From assembly GCA_963932465.1 (NCBI GenBank), contig OZ010786.1, forward strand, positions 445,086,619 through 445,150,618: a stretch of DNA of 64,000 nucleotides. The letters run 5' to 3'. Shown one piece after another: positions 46,383 through 58,019 of this stretch (within the stretch, counting starts at the first letter, position 1; every line of letters begins with the position of its first letter). The translations under genes were made by a program, and so were the position numbers. This stretch comes from Maratus speciosus. Lineage: Eukaryota; Arthropoda; Arachnida; Araneae; Salticidae. The notes beneath the pieces are model-generated. The model saw only the letters and a list, made by a program, of their open reading frames with translations, did no database searches and was not told where the DNA came from.

Positions 46383-46721
46383 CAAGAGCTACTGAAATTG
46401 GTGAGGAAGAACAAAGAGAATATTCATAGACATTATGTAGGTTACATAGAAAAGCAGTGCGATAATAGATGGTTAGTTCACTCTGCTCATCATGTAGAAG
46501 AAAAAATGTTTAAATGGTCTGAAAGGGAAGATGTTTCTATAATTGACGAAGGGCAAATTAAACCAACATTAAATCCACCCGATTTTACTTATCAAAATGA
46601 TAGAGTTATTAGTTTTTCTTTTAATCATTTCACTGGTGGTAGTATGTTTTTGAAGCCACTTAATTTTAATTCCCAAACGTCACATTGGCACCAGCATTGT
46701 GGTAAAATATTTTCCATTTAA
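46383..46721 (+). pseudogene. C-terminal fragment of a transposon protein in element C
   Basis: A TTATTGTTTTACAG acceptor precedes a frame of 112 codons reading HRHYVGYIEKQCDNRWLVH, then KMFKWSEREDVSIIDEGQI and NPPDFTYQNDRVISFSF. The YVG...W.V...FKW..(K/R)ED...(I/V) pattern resembles the small C-terminal domain found after pogo/jerky-like DDE cores, also suspected at 5454-5645. There is no catalytic region nearby, so only the last exon survives. The assignment is by pattern memory. Confidence 0.5.
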
Positions 46722-47550
46722 TATGAAAGTGAAATATAGCCCTTTTCTTATTTCCAATTAAATTTTTTGGTAAATTCCGATGCCATTCATTTATTCAACA
46801 CTTAAGCATTGAAAATGCTTTGCCCCGAAAGGGTTAAAGAAATCTTAAATGAGCTAAATTTATGTTAAATTGCTTGCAAATCATCAATGTTTACTTTTTT
46901 CCTTGCACCCTAGGCTCTCTAGGTTTTTTTTTCCTTATTTATTTTTTAAAAAGTGTGTTAATAGGATTGTTTAAATAATAGCAGTTGTTTAAACATTTTT
47001 GTAAAAAACATTTCTGAAACAAACATATGTCAATGCCATTTCTTTTTAAATGTTACTTAAATAATTCAAGATTTATCAGAAAAAATTGTATGACACATAA
47101 ATTGAATTTTCTGCATTTTTTTCCCCCCAATTTACATAACAATGTATCAAATCTCCCTTGCTAGTGTATCAATCCTTCCCAGTAATGGGGAGATTTGATG
47201 CAATAGTAATCATTCAAAATAATTGGGGTATATTTTTTGAATAATTATTTTTTAAATTCGCAATATTTTTAATGAATGAATAAAAGGTCACTTTAATAAG
47301 ATAACATGAAAAAATTGTTTAAAAATAGCTTTCTAAGGGTTGTAAATATTAGTAAAAAAAAAAGTGTATCATATCTCCCCTACATTCCCTACTGTGCCAT
47401 GTATCAGTCAAGTTTTGAACCTTTTTTTTTCTTTCACAAAACAAATTCCCATTGCTTCACATATACTCAGATGAAATATCAGGTCATTCTGACCAGTGGT
47501 TCTTTTTTACAGCCTTTTGAAAGTGCAACTTCAATTATAACCACCCTGTA

Positions 47551-49973
47551 TATATATATTCTGTTAATGTATATAACTGATAAAGAGGCCTTGGCACTTT
47601 TTTAAAAAACTTGGACCGTTTTCGACTTCAGAAAGAGAGATTTAAATTGCCAAATGTTAAAAACAGCTATGAAAACAAACTCGATGAATATTATGCTTGT
47701 TTGCGTATCCATGAAACAAAAATGCATCTAATTATATGCATTAGAAAAATTACTTCTATATCTTTTTTATATTAAGTAAAATTTTAAAATATTAAAAAAA
47801 ATTTTGCTTGCATGTATTAAACAGAGATTGTCAGAAAATATGCATAAAAAATTTCCTTCTCTTGCCAGGTTAATTTTCCCTAGCTCACCAGGACCCTAAA
47901 ACGAAATTTCCAGTTACATTTATTTCATTGCATATAGGCAAACCTATTGAGTTTTGAATTTTTGGCATCATAAACTGATTTTCACAATAATTAATCTGAA
48001 AAACTTGATTCAAAATGTGAATGATTGTAAAAAACTTTAAAATTAATTTTAAACGTATTTCTGTATAGTAAAAAAAAAACTTTTTTAATTAAAGGATCAT
48101 TATTCTTTTTCTTAAATTTTTTTTTTAAATAGTCAATAATAAATAGCTATGCATAAATTAAAAAAAGATGAAAAATTGACTGTGTATTATATACTTTTAA
48201 AATTAAAAGTAAAAAAGTAATGCAAAATTTATTGGTTCTGACACGATATTTTTTAACCAAATTACAGTTAATGTGTTTCAGAAAAAAGTAACTTTTTTTT
48301 CCAAAATTGAGTATATTTTTTATAATTAGTAATTTGTTTTATATTGCAATTTCAAACCTTATATATGTTGTTTGTAATACGAAATATGGTGTTAATATTT
48401 AAATTCATGAATTTAACTTGGTTATCAAAGTTATGTTACTTGTCTATTTTTTTCCCAATTAAAAAAATATTCTGTTAATGTATATTACTGATATAAATTA
48501 ATTAAAATATATGTGTTAAATGTTTTTTCAGTAGTGTGATTTATGTAGCAGTGTTGCTTATTGTTTTTTATGGAGATTTTTTTTTTAAATGAAGCTTTGA
48601 TCTATGATAAGAAATAACAAAATATATGCCCGTCATGAATAAATATCAAAGGAATGTACTCTTTCTTTGTGCCATATCTTTTCTGATTGTCTTTTTTCTA
48701 ATGAAGTTTGTCATTTTCTCTCATTATATTTATAACCAATAAAAGCTATGTAAAATATTTTGATTATGATAGCAGTTAGTTCAATAATAAAAACAACTGA
48801 TTTTATTTAAGTAAATATATAAATCAATTATATAACATGTATGTTTTGTTGGAAATACTCTTCGGGCCAACCAAACATAAAAATAAAACTGAAAAAACAT
48901 AAATGTAAAAAAAGAAATACTAACAATTTATGTGTTATTAAATGTTGGAAAATGGTTTTATGTACTTTTATACTTATTGCAACAGGGTAGATTTTTTGTT
49001 TTTTCATAAAAAAAAAATTCTGAAATAATTGTTAGATGTAAATGAACATTGAAAAATATTTATATAATATTTTTTCAACATACTTGATAATGTGTTGGTC
49101 TTTGATGATACTTATTGAATATAATATGTAGTTAAATTTCCCTTTCCTTTTTTTAAAACATTGCTTTTAATTGTAAGTAATTTTGAACTGCAGTTTATAT
49201 GAACTTATAAACAATTCCCAGATTTTATTTTATTATCTATTTGTCTACAGTTTACATTATTTTTTTTTAATATTGCCTTGAATTTTAAAGTAATTTTTCA
49301 CTGCATCTTTTTGAACTTGTAAACAATTTTCAAGTATAATTTAATTATGTCTATTTGAAAATGATGTAACATTCAAAAGATTTGCTTACACTACTGTTGA
49401 ACTGTACGAAATTTTAGTTCAATGTGATTATTCAACTGCTTTTTTAAACAAAAAATATTTCCAGTTAGAAATCTTTATCCCCTTATGCTTAAAAAAAAAA
49501 AAAAAAAAATTGTTGTTGTTATTCACTTTTATATTTATGTTTTTTATGTCACTGTCAGTTGTCGTGTATAGAATCTGGTCAAAATGATCAGAATAAAACA
49601 ATAAAAGCAAATGAGTAATCCAGCTTTCTGAATTTTTTTCTATATTTCTCTTTTAATTGCTTTTCAGTCACTGTTAAGAGTTTCTGTTCTGTAATCTGTT
49701 TCATCATGAAAATTTTTAAAAAATGTTTTAGTAATTTAACATATATAAAATTAATTTTTAATTTTTAAAAATATATCACATCCCAACAACAATAGAATGT
49801 TTTCAGACAACAGTAAAAAAAAAAAATAATAACAACAAAAAAAACATTGTATACCATTTATTGTTAAATAAACCATAAAAATTATAATTATTTATAAGTT
49901 TTAAATCAGGATTATTTTTTTCTTTGTTAACTGTACATTTTTTTCATTTCTGCATTCTCTCTCTCTATATATA
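47551..49973. other. AT-rich intron-like sequence
   Basis: No further zinc-finger exon was recognised despite a search for finger motifs. It contains the duplicated segment at 48385-48500 and several homopolymer runs. Confidence 0.5.
48385..48500 (+). repeat. Copy of the sequence 3' of zinc-finger exon 1
   Basis: TTAATATTTAAATTCATGAA, TTTAACTTGG, TTCCCAATTAAAAA and ATTCTGTTAATGTATATTAC appear in the same order just after exon 1 (43362-43440) and resume at 47549-47580 on the other side of the mariner. The two copies diverge by roughly 20-25%. This implies a segmental duplication older than the mariner insertion. Confidence 0.65.
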
Positions 49974-51414
49974 TGAGGACATGAGTTTTAAAACTCACCT
50001 TATCCAAAAGGGGAAAAAATCACGTTTATTCTATCAAACTATTGTATTGGTAAAGCACTACAGTATTTAAAAAAATAAATGGTCAAGTGTGAGTATTACT
50101 CATGCACAGAGGGCTTTGCACAATAATATATGAATTAGTAAGTGTATTATTAAAAAAATCTGTTGCTAAAAGAATATTAAGACTTTGTAAAAACTATACA
50201 ACATAGGGTTGAGTATAGCTGTATATACTAGAAAAGTATAAATGGATATACCACGAAAGTTCAATACATATGGAACCTAAATAATATCAAATATAACTAT
50301 TCTGTATAACTCTTTTTTTAATCTTTTATCCTAATCTGTTTAAAATGAATTTAATTTGGTATTGACATGTAAAAGTAGTGCATATTTAAACTTTATTTGG
50401 CATTTCATAAACCCAAATTCATCATAGAAATAATTTTTTACAGTGTACCTAAAGCAAAACCCTTGTTCAAAATTTAAACTTAGCAGTGTGCTAAGCACGC
50501 TTCGAAAGGACGTCGCAAAGTTGCACCGTGCCACGTTTTTTGCTTTTATACTGATACTGGGCATTGTATTGCACATATATATTCTTAAAATTTGTTATCT
50601 GGGCTTTAAAAACTGATAAAGCATAGAGTATGCCATCCGTGTCATTATTTATGTCCAAATCATCCGTATCTTTAAGGGTTAATATCTCGGCTAATTACCC
50701 ATGATTTTGTTCAAAATTCATGATCAACAATGCTTTTATACTTCTGTTACAATAGGTACCTCCAGCACATTTGCTGAATGCCCATAAATCGCAATTTGTG
50801 TCTAACGGAAAAATGGGATTTTCTCAAAAACTATGTAATCTAGGGTAATCGCTATAATTTTCCTGCAAGGTTTAAATTAACGTCTACTACCTCTACTTTT
50901 TTCATAATTTTAGCTTCAGTAGATTCGGAATTAGATGGGGGGGGGGGGGGAGACATATTTTTGCGCTACATTTTCGACTATAACTTTGAAAATGTAATAC
51001 CTAAAATTAAATAAAGTATATTTTTGAGTTCAGCCATACGAGAGCTTTCACACGATATACAAAGAAAAAAATTCTTTTTTTTCAAGTAACTTAATTGGCT
51101 TCTCTACATTTTTCCTAAATATATTTATTAATCTGTAAATATGTAGGTTAATAGTCTTTATTACTTCCCCCAATTTGAACTTTCCACGTTGCATAGTTTA
51201 CGAGTAAAAGGGCTGTGACAGACTGATACAGGAGGATTCTTATAATGGTTCTGTTTTTACTTTCTAAGTACGGAACCCTAAAAAGAAGTTTTATCCTGTA
51301 TTTCTTGCATTCTAAAATCCTGGTTTACAATAAGGACCAATCTATGCAGTTAGGGTTTTTTTGCGATTTCCAAAATTTGTCTGGATAATGTGAGTTTTGA
51401 AACTCGCATCCTCT
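49974..51414. mobile_element. 1.4-kb element, GAGGACATGAGTTTTAAAACTC ends, TA target
   Basis: The left end TGAGGACATGAGTTTTAAAA and the inverse of the right end GTTTTGAAACTCGCATCCTC share an imperfect repeat of about 45 bases that continues to CTTATCC / GGATAA. It sits in a TA microsatellite, so the exact TA duplication cannot be proven. No transposase is recognised. Confidence 0.7.
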
Positions 51415-51639
51415 TATATATATATATATTTTTTTTAAATTAGATCATAAACAACTGTTCAAGGTGGAAGTTATTTACTTTCTTTTTACTGGCACTGTTT
51501 CTGCTTTAAACATGTTTATATATGCTGATCCACTTGATGCATAGCCCTACCTGACAAAATAAGCTATAATTAATTGTTCTTGAGACTATACACATGTTTT
51601 CTCCAAGAAATTTTGCTGCATAGTTCAGGGGTGATTATT

Positions 51640-52290
51640 TATGTATGTAATGAATCCGCGCTACTCCCGTTGTTTCCGTGTAGATCGGGCTGACGTAGGA
51701 TCGCTCCCTCTGAGCTTCTAACATCGTTAGGTAGTCGCCGTGAGTGGTATCCGAGAATTAATGAAAGTTTATGTGAGTCTCTGCTTAAAGAAAGACACAG
51801 TATTTTCGGGGACCTGATTTATTAATCCTTTGTACATCCTTTTGAGAAATAAGGCCCCTTTTGGCTTGAGAGCTGTTCAGTTACTTCTTTATGGACATCT
51901 GACTCGGGAGTTATGGGTATCACAAAGCGATACTTGGAAAGCAAAGTTGCATGGACTTAAGGCATTCTTTAGTTGGTCAAAAGCTCTGTCCTGTGACCCA
52001 TGCAGCAGTATAAGTATGCTGTATTTTACATTATTCCTGCTAGGGGCCGTTGAAGTCAAAGGAGACGTCTTTAAACTATAATTGGTCGTTAGCTGAATGA
52101 TTGACTGCCCGGGATTTGGGGCGCTGGCTCACTTCGGCCGATTGAATGCAGCAAGACTTACAAATTGCACTTATTCAGCAAAAGTATTCTTATGAAATGT
52201 GCCAAAACAATCTTTGAAAGTTATAAGATGCGATGCGGGAAAGTTAATTTAACAGGGGCAGATGCATTCAATCAACTGAGACACAATTAC
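51640..52290. other. GC-elevated island of unknown nature
   Basis: The block is visibly richer in G and C than its flanks (GTAGATCGGGCTGACGTAGG; TGCCCGGGATTTGGGGCGC). Its longest frame, 83 codons at 51830-52081, has no recognised motif. No terminal repeats were found. A solo LTR, a conserved intronic element or a non-coding RNA are all possible. Confidence 0.4.
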
Positions 52291-52547
52291 TAAAGCATTT
52301 TAAAAGTTTTAATTTTAATTTCTAAATTTAAATTTCTGTTTCTTAAAACGGGTATTTCAAATTTTAAAAGGGGATTTTAAATTTTAAAAAGGGGCTTAGC
52401 TTTTATTGTTTCATGTATGTATAGAAAAAATAATTCCTGATTTCAGATTTTTTTTTTCTTTCAATGATCATTATGAGATACTTTCTAGACATTATTATAG
52501 AAATTTAGAAAGTAGTTTTACCATATAAATTGTATTTTTAATATATA

Positions 52548-53530
52548 CCGTAATTTCTAGCCTATAATCCGCAGCCACAATTTTTAGCCCTTATAAAAAA
52601 ATTTCAGCAGATAATCCGCATCGGTGTGTAATCTGCGGATTATATGCCGGACTATACGAGAATTTCTCATTGTTTTCAACATTCCAAAGTACTACTAATA
52701 AACCATCTTCTTATTTATTTAGTTGCTCTATTTAAATGATAATTGTAATAAAATAATTGAAAAAAAAATAATTTCAAGTTAAAAAATACAAATAAATTTT
52801 TTCATTGAAACATATCTAAAACGTTGAATGTCTTGTGAATACAGATAATTCTGTAATAATTGCTGTTTTTAAATCATCTTCCGCTTTTTAAATAACGTTC
52901 TGTTTAAATTCTGCAGTGTTAAATAACAGGTTTTCTCTTGGACATTATTATAACTTTCAACGTGATATATCATGAAATACGTTTTGGTTTTTAATATAAA
53001 TTACAAGGACATAATTGTATTTTATTATCCTAACCATAAAGGGCAGCAGTAAAACTATGAATCTACGATTCGATAAAGATTCATTCAATTAATGTGTGAT
53101 GGATTCCCATTGGTTGCATCGTAATATCAATCATCGTAATCAGTAAAACTGCCATAATTTTGGGAGGAGCTATTTCATAAATGATGGAGATTACAATTTT
53201 TGAAAAGGATGAGTTGAGAAATGCTTTGTTCTTCATAGAAACATGTTGCCAAAAGGCTAAAAAAAAAATTATAATCGGAAGCCACTCCCATTAGTATGTA
53301 CACGTCACATGTAAACCAATCACAAGCAACTCCACGAAAGGTCGATAGCAGACAATGGTTTGATAACTGTTTACATTTTTATTCTATGACTGCCAGTAGA
53401 AACTAGATATCTGCCATGAACTTCTGCTAAAAAAATTTTCAGCAGATAATCCGCACCGGTAGATAGTCCGCACTTAAAAATTGTTAGTTTTTTAACAGAT
53501 AATCTGCGGATTATAGGCTGGAAATTACGG
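52548..53530. mobile_element. 983-bp CCGTAATTTC element, TA target
   Basis: CCGTAATTTCTAGCCTATAA and TTATAGGCTGGAAATTACGG are inverted and flanked by TA. Both ends carry further CAGATAATCCGCA/TGCGGATTAT words (52610-52650, 53440-53515), so binding-site-like motifs are repeated subterminally. It is a larger relative of 27998-28173. Confidence 0.88.
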
Positions 53531-56171
53531 TACTTTTAGTATATTCAGTTGTTCTAATCAAAGTTAATCTTAAATATTTTTATCATATGTCCCACCCCCT
53601 TTTATTTTCCTTTCTTTCCTGTAACTTTAGCATTGTTTAAGCAGAGTTGCAAGTATCTCTAATTATTTAATATTCATTAATGTAAACTTGAAACTTTAGA
53701 AATTACATTTATCTTGATAAAGACATCTATATTAGTTTGGTCGAATTGTATGTGTATTTAATGTTTTCATTCAGCAATTTAAAGATTTCTATATTAATAT
53801 ATGCTTAAAATATTTCCTTCAATTATTATATAAACTTTTAATATGGCTAATTTTGTTCAGTTTAAATTAAAAATAATATGTGATATTCTGATGTTTTTTA
53901 AAATAGCATATCATGATTTTCTTATTATATAAATCTATTAAATTTCAGTTATTTCTTACAATTAATTCAATTAAAAGCAAATTTGTATAAAGCCTGCATG
54001 GTGGATATTCATATAGCTAAAATAAAAAAGCAACAATCTAACCAACCAACCTTTTTTTTATATAGAATTTTCAAGATTTTTTTAAAGAGGCCACACTTAC
54101 CCTTGATAATTTGACTTACCATTTGTATTTTGACTTCTTAAAGGAGTTTTTATTTGATAATGTCCGATTTTCTGTTCACATAGATTTTTTTTTTTTCTGA
54201 AAGCTATATTTTATATTATTTCTTTTACTTTTAAAATGTTTTTTTTTAAGCATTTGTTTGGAAGATATTCCATTTTTATTTTCTACGTAATTTGTTATTA
54301 TTTGCTAATGCTCAGTTTGTTTTGAGCAATGATAGTTGTTCTGAAGTGAATGTATATATCTTACTATCTTACCATATATCAAAATTACTTCATTTCATTT
54401 TTCTAGATTTTTTTTTTTTTTCTGTGTTAAAGAAATATAGTTGTGACACTTCAGTTGCAAAAATAATTTGTAATCTAATCATTTATCTTTTATTGATTAT
54501 ATATATATATGTTAAAAATATTTATTTATTAAAAATATATTGTATAAATATGCTTATTTTATATCAAAGTTTAAATAAATATGTGCTATTTTTAACAGTA
54601 TCTCTTTTCTTTATCAATATTATAAACAATATATTATGGATATTTTTACTCTAATATAAAATATTTGGCTAGTTTATCAATCAGTAAGTAATTAATTGAA
54701 CAGGCTCTGTTATTACTAAGATAATAATAACAACAGTTGAAACTAATTGCATTTCCTTATACTAAATTACAAGAAAAACAGGCAAATCAGAAAATATCTT
54801 AAAGTTTATTTTATGATATGTTAGTGATTTGTATTTATATTAATTAGTGCATTTTCTGTAAAATATTTTTCAGAGTGTACCAGAATAGAGTATTTTTATG
54901 CAACATAATAATGTATCAAGATTGTTTTATAGATCTCCTTTCTATCAGTTAATTTTTTTACTGATTGATTCCTCCTCTACTTGAATCAAATTCTACAATG
55001 TGAAACTATCACAAAATCTGTATTGTAAAGCAAAAACATGCCTTTGTGTAACAACTAACATCATATTGATGGTAGCAACACCTGACCCACAAATTTCACT
55101 TATACTGCAATTTTTTTAACTTCTAAACATCACACAATTTCAGTTTTTACACTGCCAAATTGGAAAAAAAATATTTTTGAAAATGCAATTTGTTTAAAAA
55201 GTGTATTTCAATTTACTAATTTTTTATTGTTTTTTAAATAATTTTCAAGCTTGAAAATTTTTTTTAGATTTATCTTTAAGCATGCAGCCCATTTACAAAA
55301 GATTAACCCGTTTCTTCTTAAAACAATATTAATAGTTCAGTATATGTTTTTGGCTAATATTTCATAGCAAAATTAAAACTTCGTCAATAAGTAGATAGAA
55401 TAACATAAATAAAACATAAATTTAAAAAAATGCAAATCTTAAATCTTACTGTGCACTTAAACCATTGAAATTATCTTAATCAAAAAAGCTGCTGTAAGTA
55501 GCAGAATCTTTTGCGATTTCTTGGACCATTAACTCCTGGCTTGCAGCAATTATGAAAGTGTCACTTTTAATCAATTTCAAAATTTATTTAAACATATAAT
55601 TGGTATTTTTCATGTAAAAATGGTTTTGGTGTTGTTATTGGACGATCTAAAAAAAATGGTTTTCACTATGTTCTGCAACCTGGAAAGCCCTAGTTGGATC
55701 ACATTGTGTTTATAATATTTAAAAAAAAAGATACATTTTTCAAAAGCTAACAAAAAATCAATTAAAACTGTTATCTTTATCACTTTTTCAAAATATATCT
55801 TTAAAAACACCACTATCATTATTTCCTTGATCTGAATAGGAGTTAACACTGGTTTATTGTAAAAGGTTTTTACTCAACAGTAGTTCCAAAATATATTAGT
55901 TTTATATATATAAAAAAAGTATATGGGGAAAAACAATTACATGTCATATCTGTATGTTTAAAAAATGAGATTTCACAGGAGATGTTAGAAATGCCTTCCT
56001 TGAATTTCCAAACAAAACTGAAATGCATATTCTTGTACATTTTTCTAAAGCCAACATTTTCTGGAGTTATCTTCTAATAAAACACCATTATCTTTTATTT
56101 TATGTCTTTCAATTGCATATATATTTGTATATATACATTTTCCTAATGTTTCCACTCCATTGTTTTTTCAG
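53531..56171. other. AT-rich intron-like sequence
   Basis: The longest frame (54292-54654) encodes an Ile/Leu/Phe-rich low-complexity string and is not supported. No repeat ends were recognised. Confidence 0.5.
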
Positions 56172-56345
56172 ATTTCATTTGTTATGCCTGTGCAGATCAA
56201 AGTTTTGACAGAAAAAAAAAAGCTGAAATGCCTGTTATCCAATATTCTTGTCAGTTTTGCCCTTTACCATAAATTCATTAATTTGATTTTGAGAAGTACA
56301 AATCATGGTCATTATTATGATCTGTCTCTTATAAGACTATCCTCA
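56172..56345 (+). pseudogene. Decayed zinc-finger terminal exon
   Basis: A good acceptor (TTGTTTTTTCAG) ends at 56171. In the same phase as the intact exons (two bases, then TTC...) the frame reads to QYSCQFCPL and hits a stop at 56270-56272, just after the first C-x2-C. Compare RYGCQFCKY in the 62-kb exon. Beyond the stop, TTTGATTTTGAGAAGTACAA resembles the TTTTGATTCATACTGGAGAA of the intact exons with a short deletion across the His-Thr-Gly linker. This is best explained as a dead sister exon. The short matching stretch makes it tentative. Confidence 0.45.
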
Positions 56346-57306
56346 AACACTTAATACAAGTAGAAAATATTCTGTTCTTCAGCCTTAACAAAATATTTAA
56401 GAAATTTGTACTTTAAAAAGTTTTTAATTCCTTTTATTGGCAAAGAAAATGTAATAGTGGATATTTTTAATTTAAAAATGAACTTGTATTATTTTATTGA
56501 AAGAATTAGAATAAAAGTATATATATTTGATTGTTATTGTTACTATTATTTAGCAATAAATTTCTTTATTTTGAAATTTTTATAATCTGTGAGATTTATA
56601 TTTTAATACTTAAACCATTGCCTAAGGACAGGTGGAGGTCAGTGATCAATTTCCCTTGTTTGTTTTCATAATATGAACATCTTGAACTTGTGCATTTTAA
56701 TAATATTTCATTGTTAATTTTTTTTTCCTCTGAAAGTTTTTAAAAAATGTGGAAGGAAAGATACCCATGAAAGAGTGATGACATCATTCTTTTATTTCTG
56801 GTGATCAGTATCACAATGGGATATTTTCAAAGTAGGACTGCTTGCAGATAGGCCCACCAATCAAGAGTAACCCTTCTAAACAACTGTCTCCTCACCAATG
56901 AGCTTTTACTTTTTATAAAAAAATCAACTTGATGATTTAAAAAAAAAAAAAAAAAAAAAAAAGTTGGGGTGAAACGGATTACCCAAGAAGTCAGAATTTA
57001 GTTAAAAGTTGGAATTGTCTGAAATTTTCTTTTGTTATATTTATGTTCTTAATCCTTATTATCCTCTACCCACTAAGCTTTCCATAAGGGCAAATTTTGT
57101 CTCTCTAGGTTTTAGGAGACAAAATATAAATACATGGGAATAATTGAAAATAAAACCTGTCTGAAACACAATTCTGCCTTAAATGGAAATAATGAAGCTC
57201 CTTTTTCTTTTAGAGCAAAATAAATAATAATAATAATAATAATAAAAATGAATGAAAAAAAAAGCAACAGCAGCAAATAGTGTTCTGCTGCTGTTGCACT
57301 TTATAT
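56346..57306. other. Gene-free sequence
   Basis: No exon or element boundary is recognised. An A run lies at 56939-56962 and a TAA microsatellite at about 57224-57245. Confidence 0.45.
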
Positions 57307-57823
57307 CAGGGGTCTGTCCAGGTTTTTTTCCAGGGTCCTATTTTTGTGAATTTAATTATTTTTGTAATTTTTATTTCTGTGAAAAAAGTAATTTCACAAA
57401 ACATTAGTTAACCCATTTATTCCTAGTCTTCCAAAATTGGAGACGTTTGAATTTTGCAGAAATAAACTAATATATTTTTTAGACAGAATGTTCAGGTTAG
57501 TATAAATAATCAATAATTATTATGTGTGTATATATATCTGATTATTATATGTATTGATTAAAAGTTTTTTGCTAGCAAAAGTGTTATATATGTATATAAA
57601 GTATAATTTACTATCACTCAAAAAAATTTCCAAAACTAAAATCAGTTCATAGATTGAGATCTTGCACAGTATGTATCTACCATTCTCAAAAAAAATTTCT
57701 GTGTTTTTTTGTGAAAGAGCCGTTTTTCCGAAATTAATTTTTGTGAAGAGTCTGTTTTACTATCAACGAATTTTGTGAAGAGTCCGTTAATGGATTCAGT
57801 TTTCCCCCTATACAGACCCCCTG
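57307..57823 (+). mobile_element. hAT-like remnant, CAGGGGTCTGT ends
   Basis: CAGGGGTCTGTCCAGG on the left and ATACAGACCCCCTG on the right are inverted. TTTTGTGAAGAGTC phrases recur inside and relate it to 3223-3513. Flanking octamers do not match, so the duplication has decayed or the boundary is off by some bases. Confidence 0.5.
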
Positions 57824-58019
57824 TATCTTTCATATTGTATTTTGTACTGAAAGAGTTTCTTGTTATGCATACTTGAAAAAATTCCAGGCTATTTTTAAGA
57901 ATTTTTTCTCTTTTTGTAGTTTTTATGCACAACATACTAATCTGAACACAATAGTTATTGTACTTATTAGTTTTTAAGTGCTCTTTTAACCTGTAATCCC
58001 CCTTCCCTCCTTTCTTTGC

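Larger units (their letters stand above)
45030..47380 (+). mobile_element. GGGGAGAC family element C; repeated TTTGATACA/TGTATCAA
   Basis: GGGGAGGTTTGATACA on the left and TGTATCATATCTCCCC on the right, each beside TA, inserted in the mariner's right inverted repeat. Variants of TTTGATACA and TGTATCAATC recur (45036-45070, 47140-47200, 47365). It carries a pogo-like MITE and a coding remnant at 46383-46721, making it the only member of the family here with a protein trace. Confidence 0.82.
43441..47548 (-). mobile_element. Dead mariner-like transposon with nested insertions
   Basis: CAAGGTGATATAATTAAAG at the left and the inverse of CAGGGTGGTTATAATTGAAG at the right, both beside TA. The inverted repeat continues at least 140 bases (GCTTTCAAAAGGCTGTAAAA, GACCTGATATTTCATCTGAG). 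The inner part of the right repeat resumes at about 44990-45027, showing that the 45030-47380 element split it. Without that insertion the element would be about 1.75 kb, a normal mariner/Tc1 size with long terminal repeats. Confidence 0.9.

Noticed and set aside
54292..54654. A 120-codon frame rich in Ile, Leu and Phe.
   Set aside because: Low-complexity AT-rich translation without an initiation context or membrane-protein family pattern.
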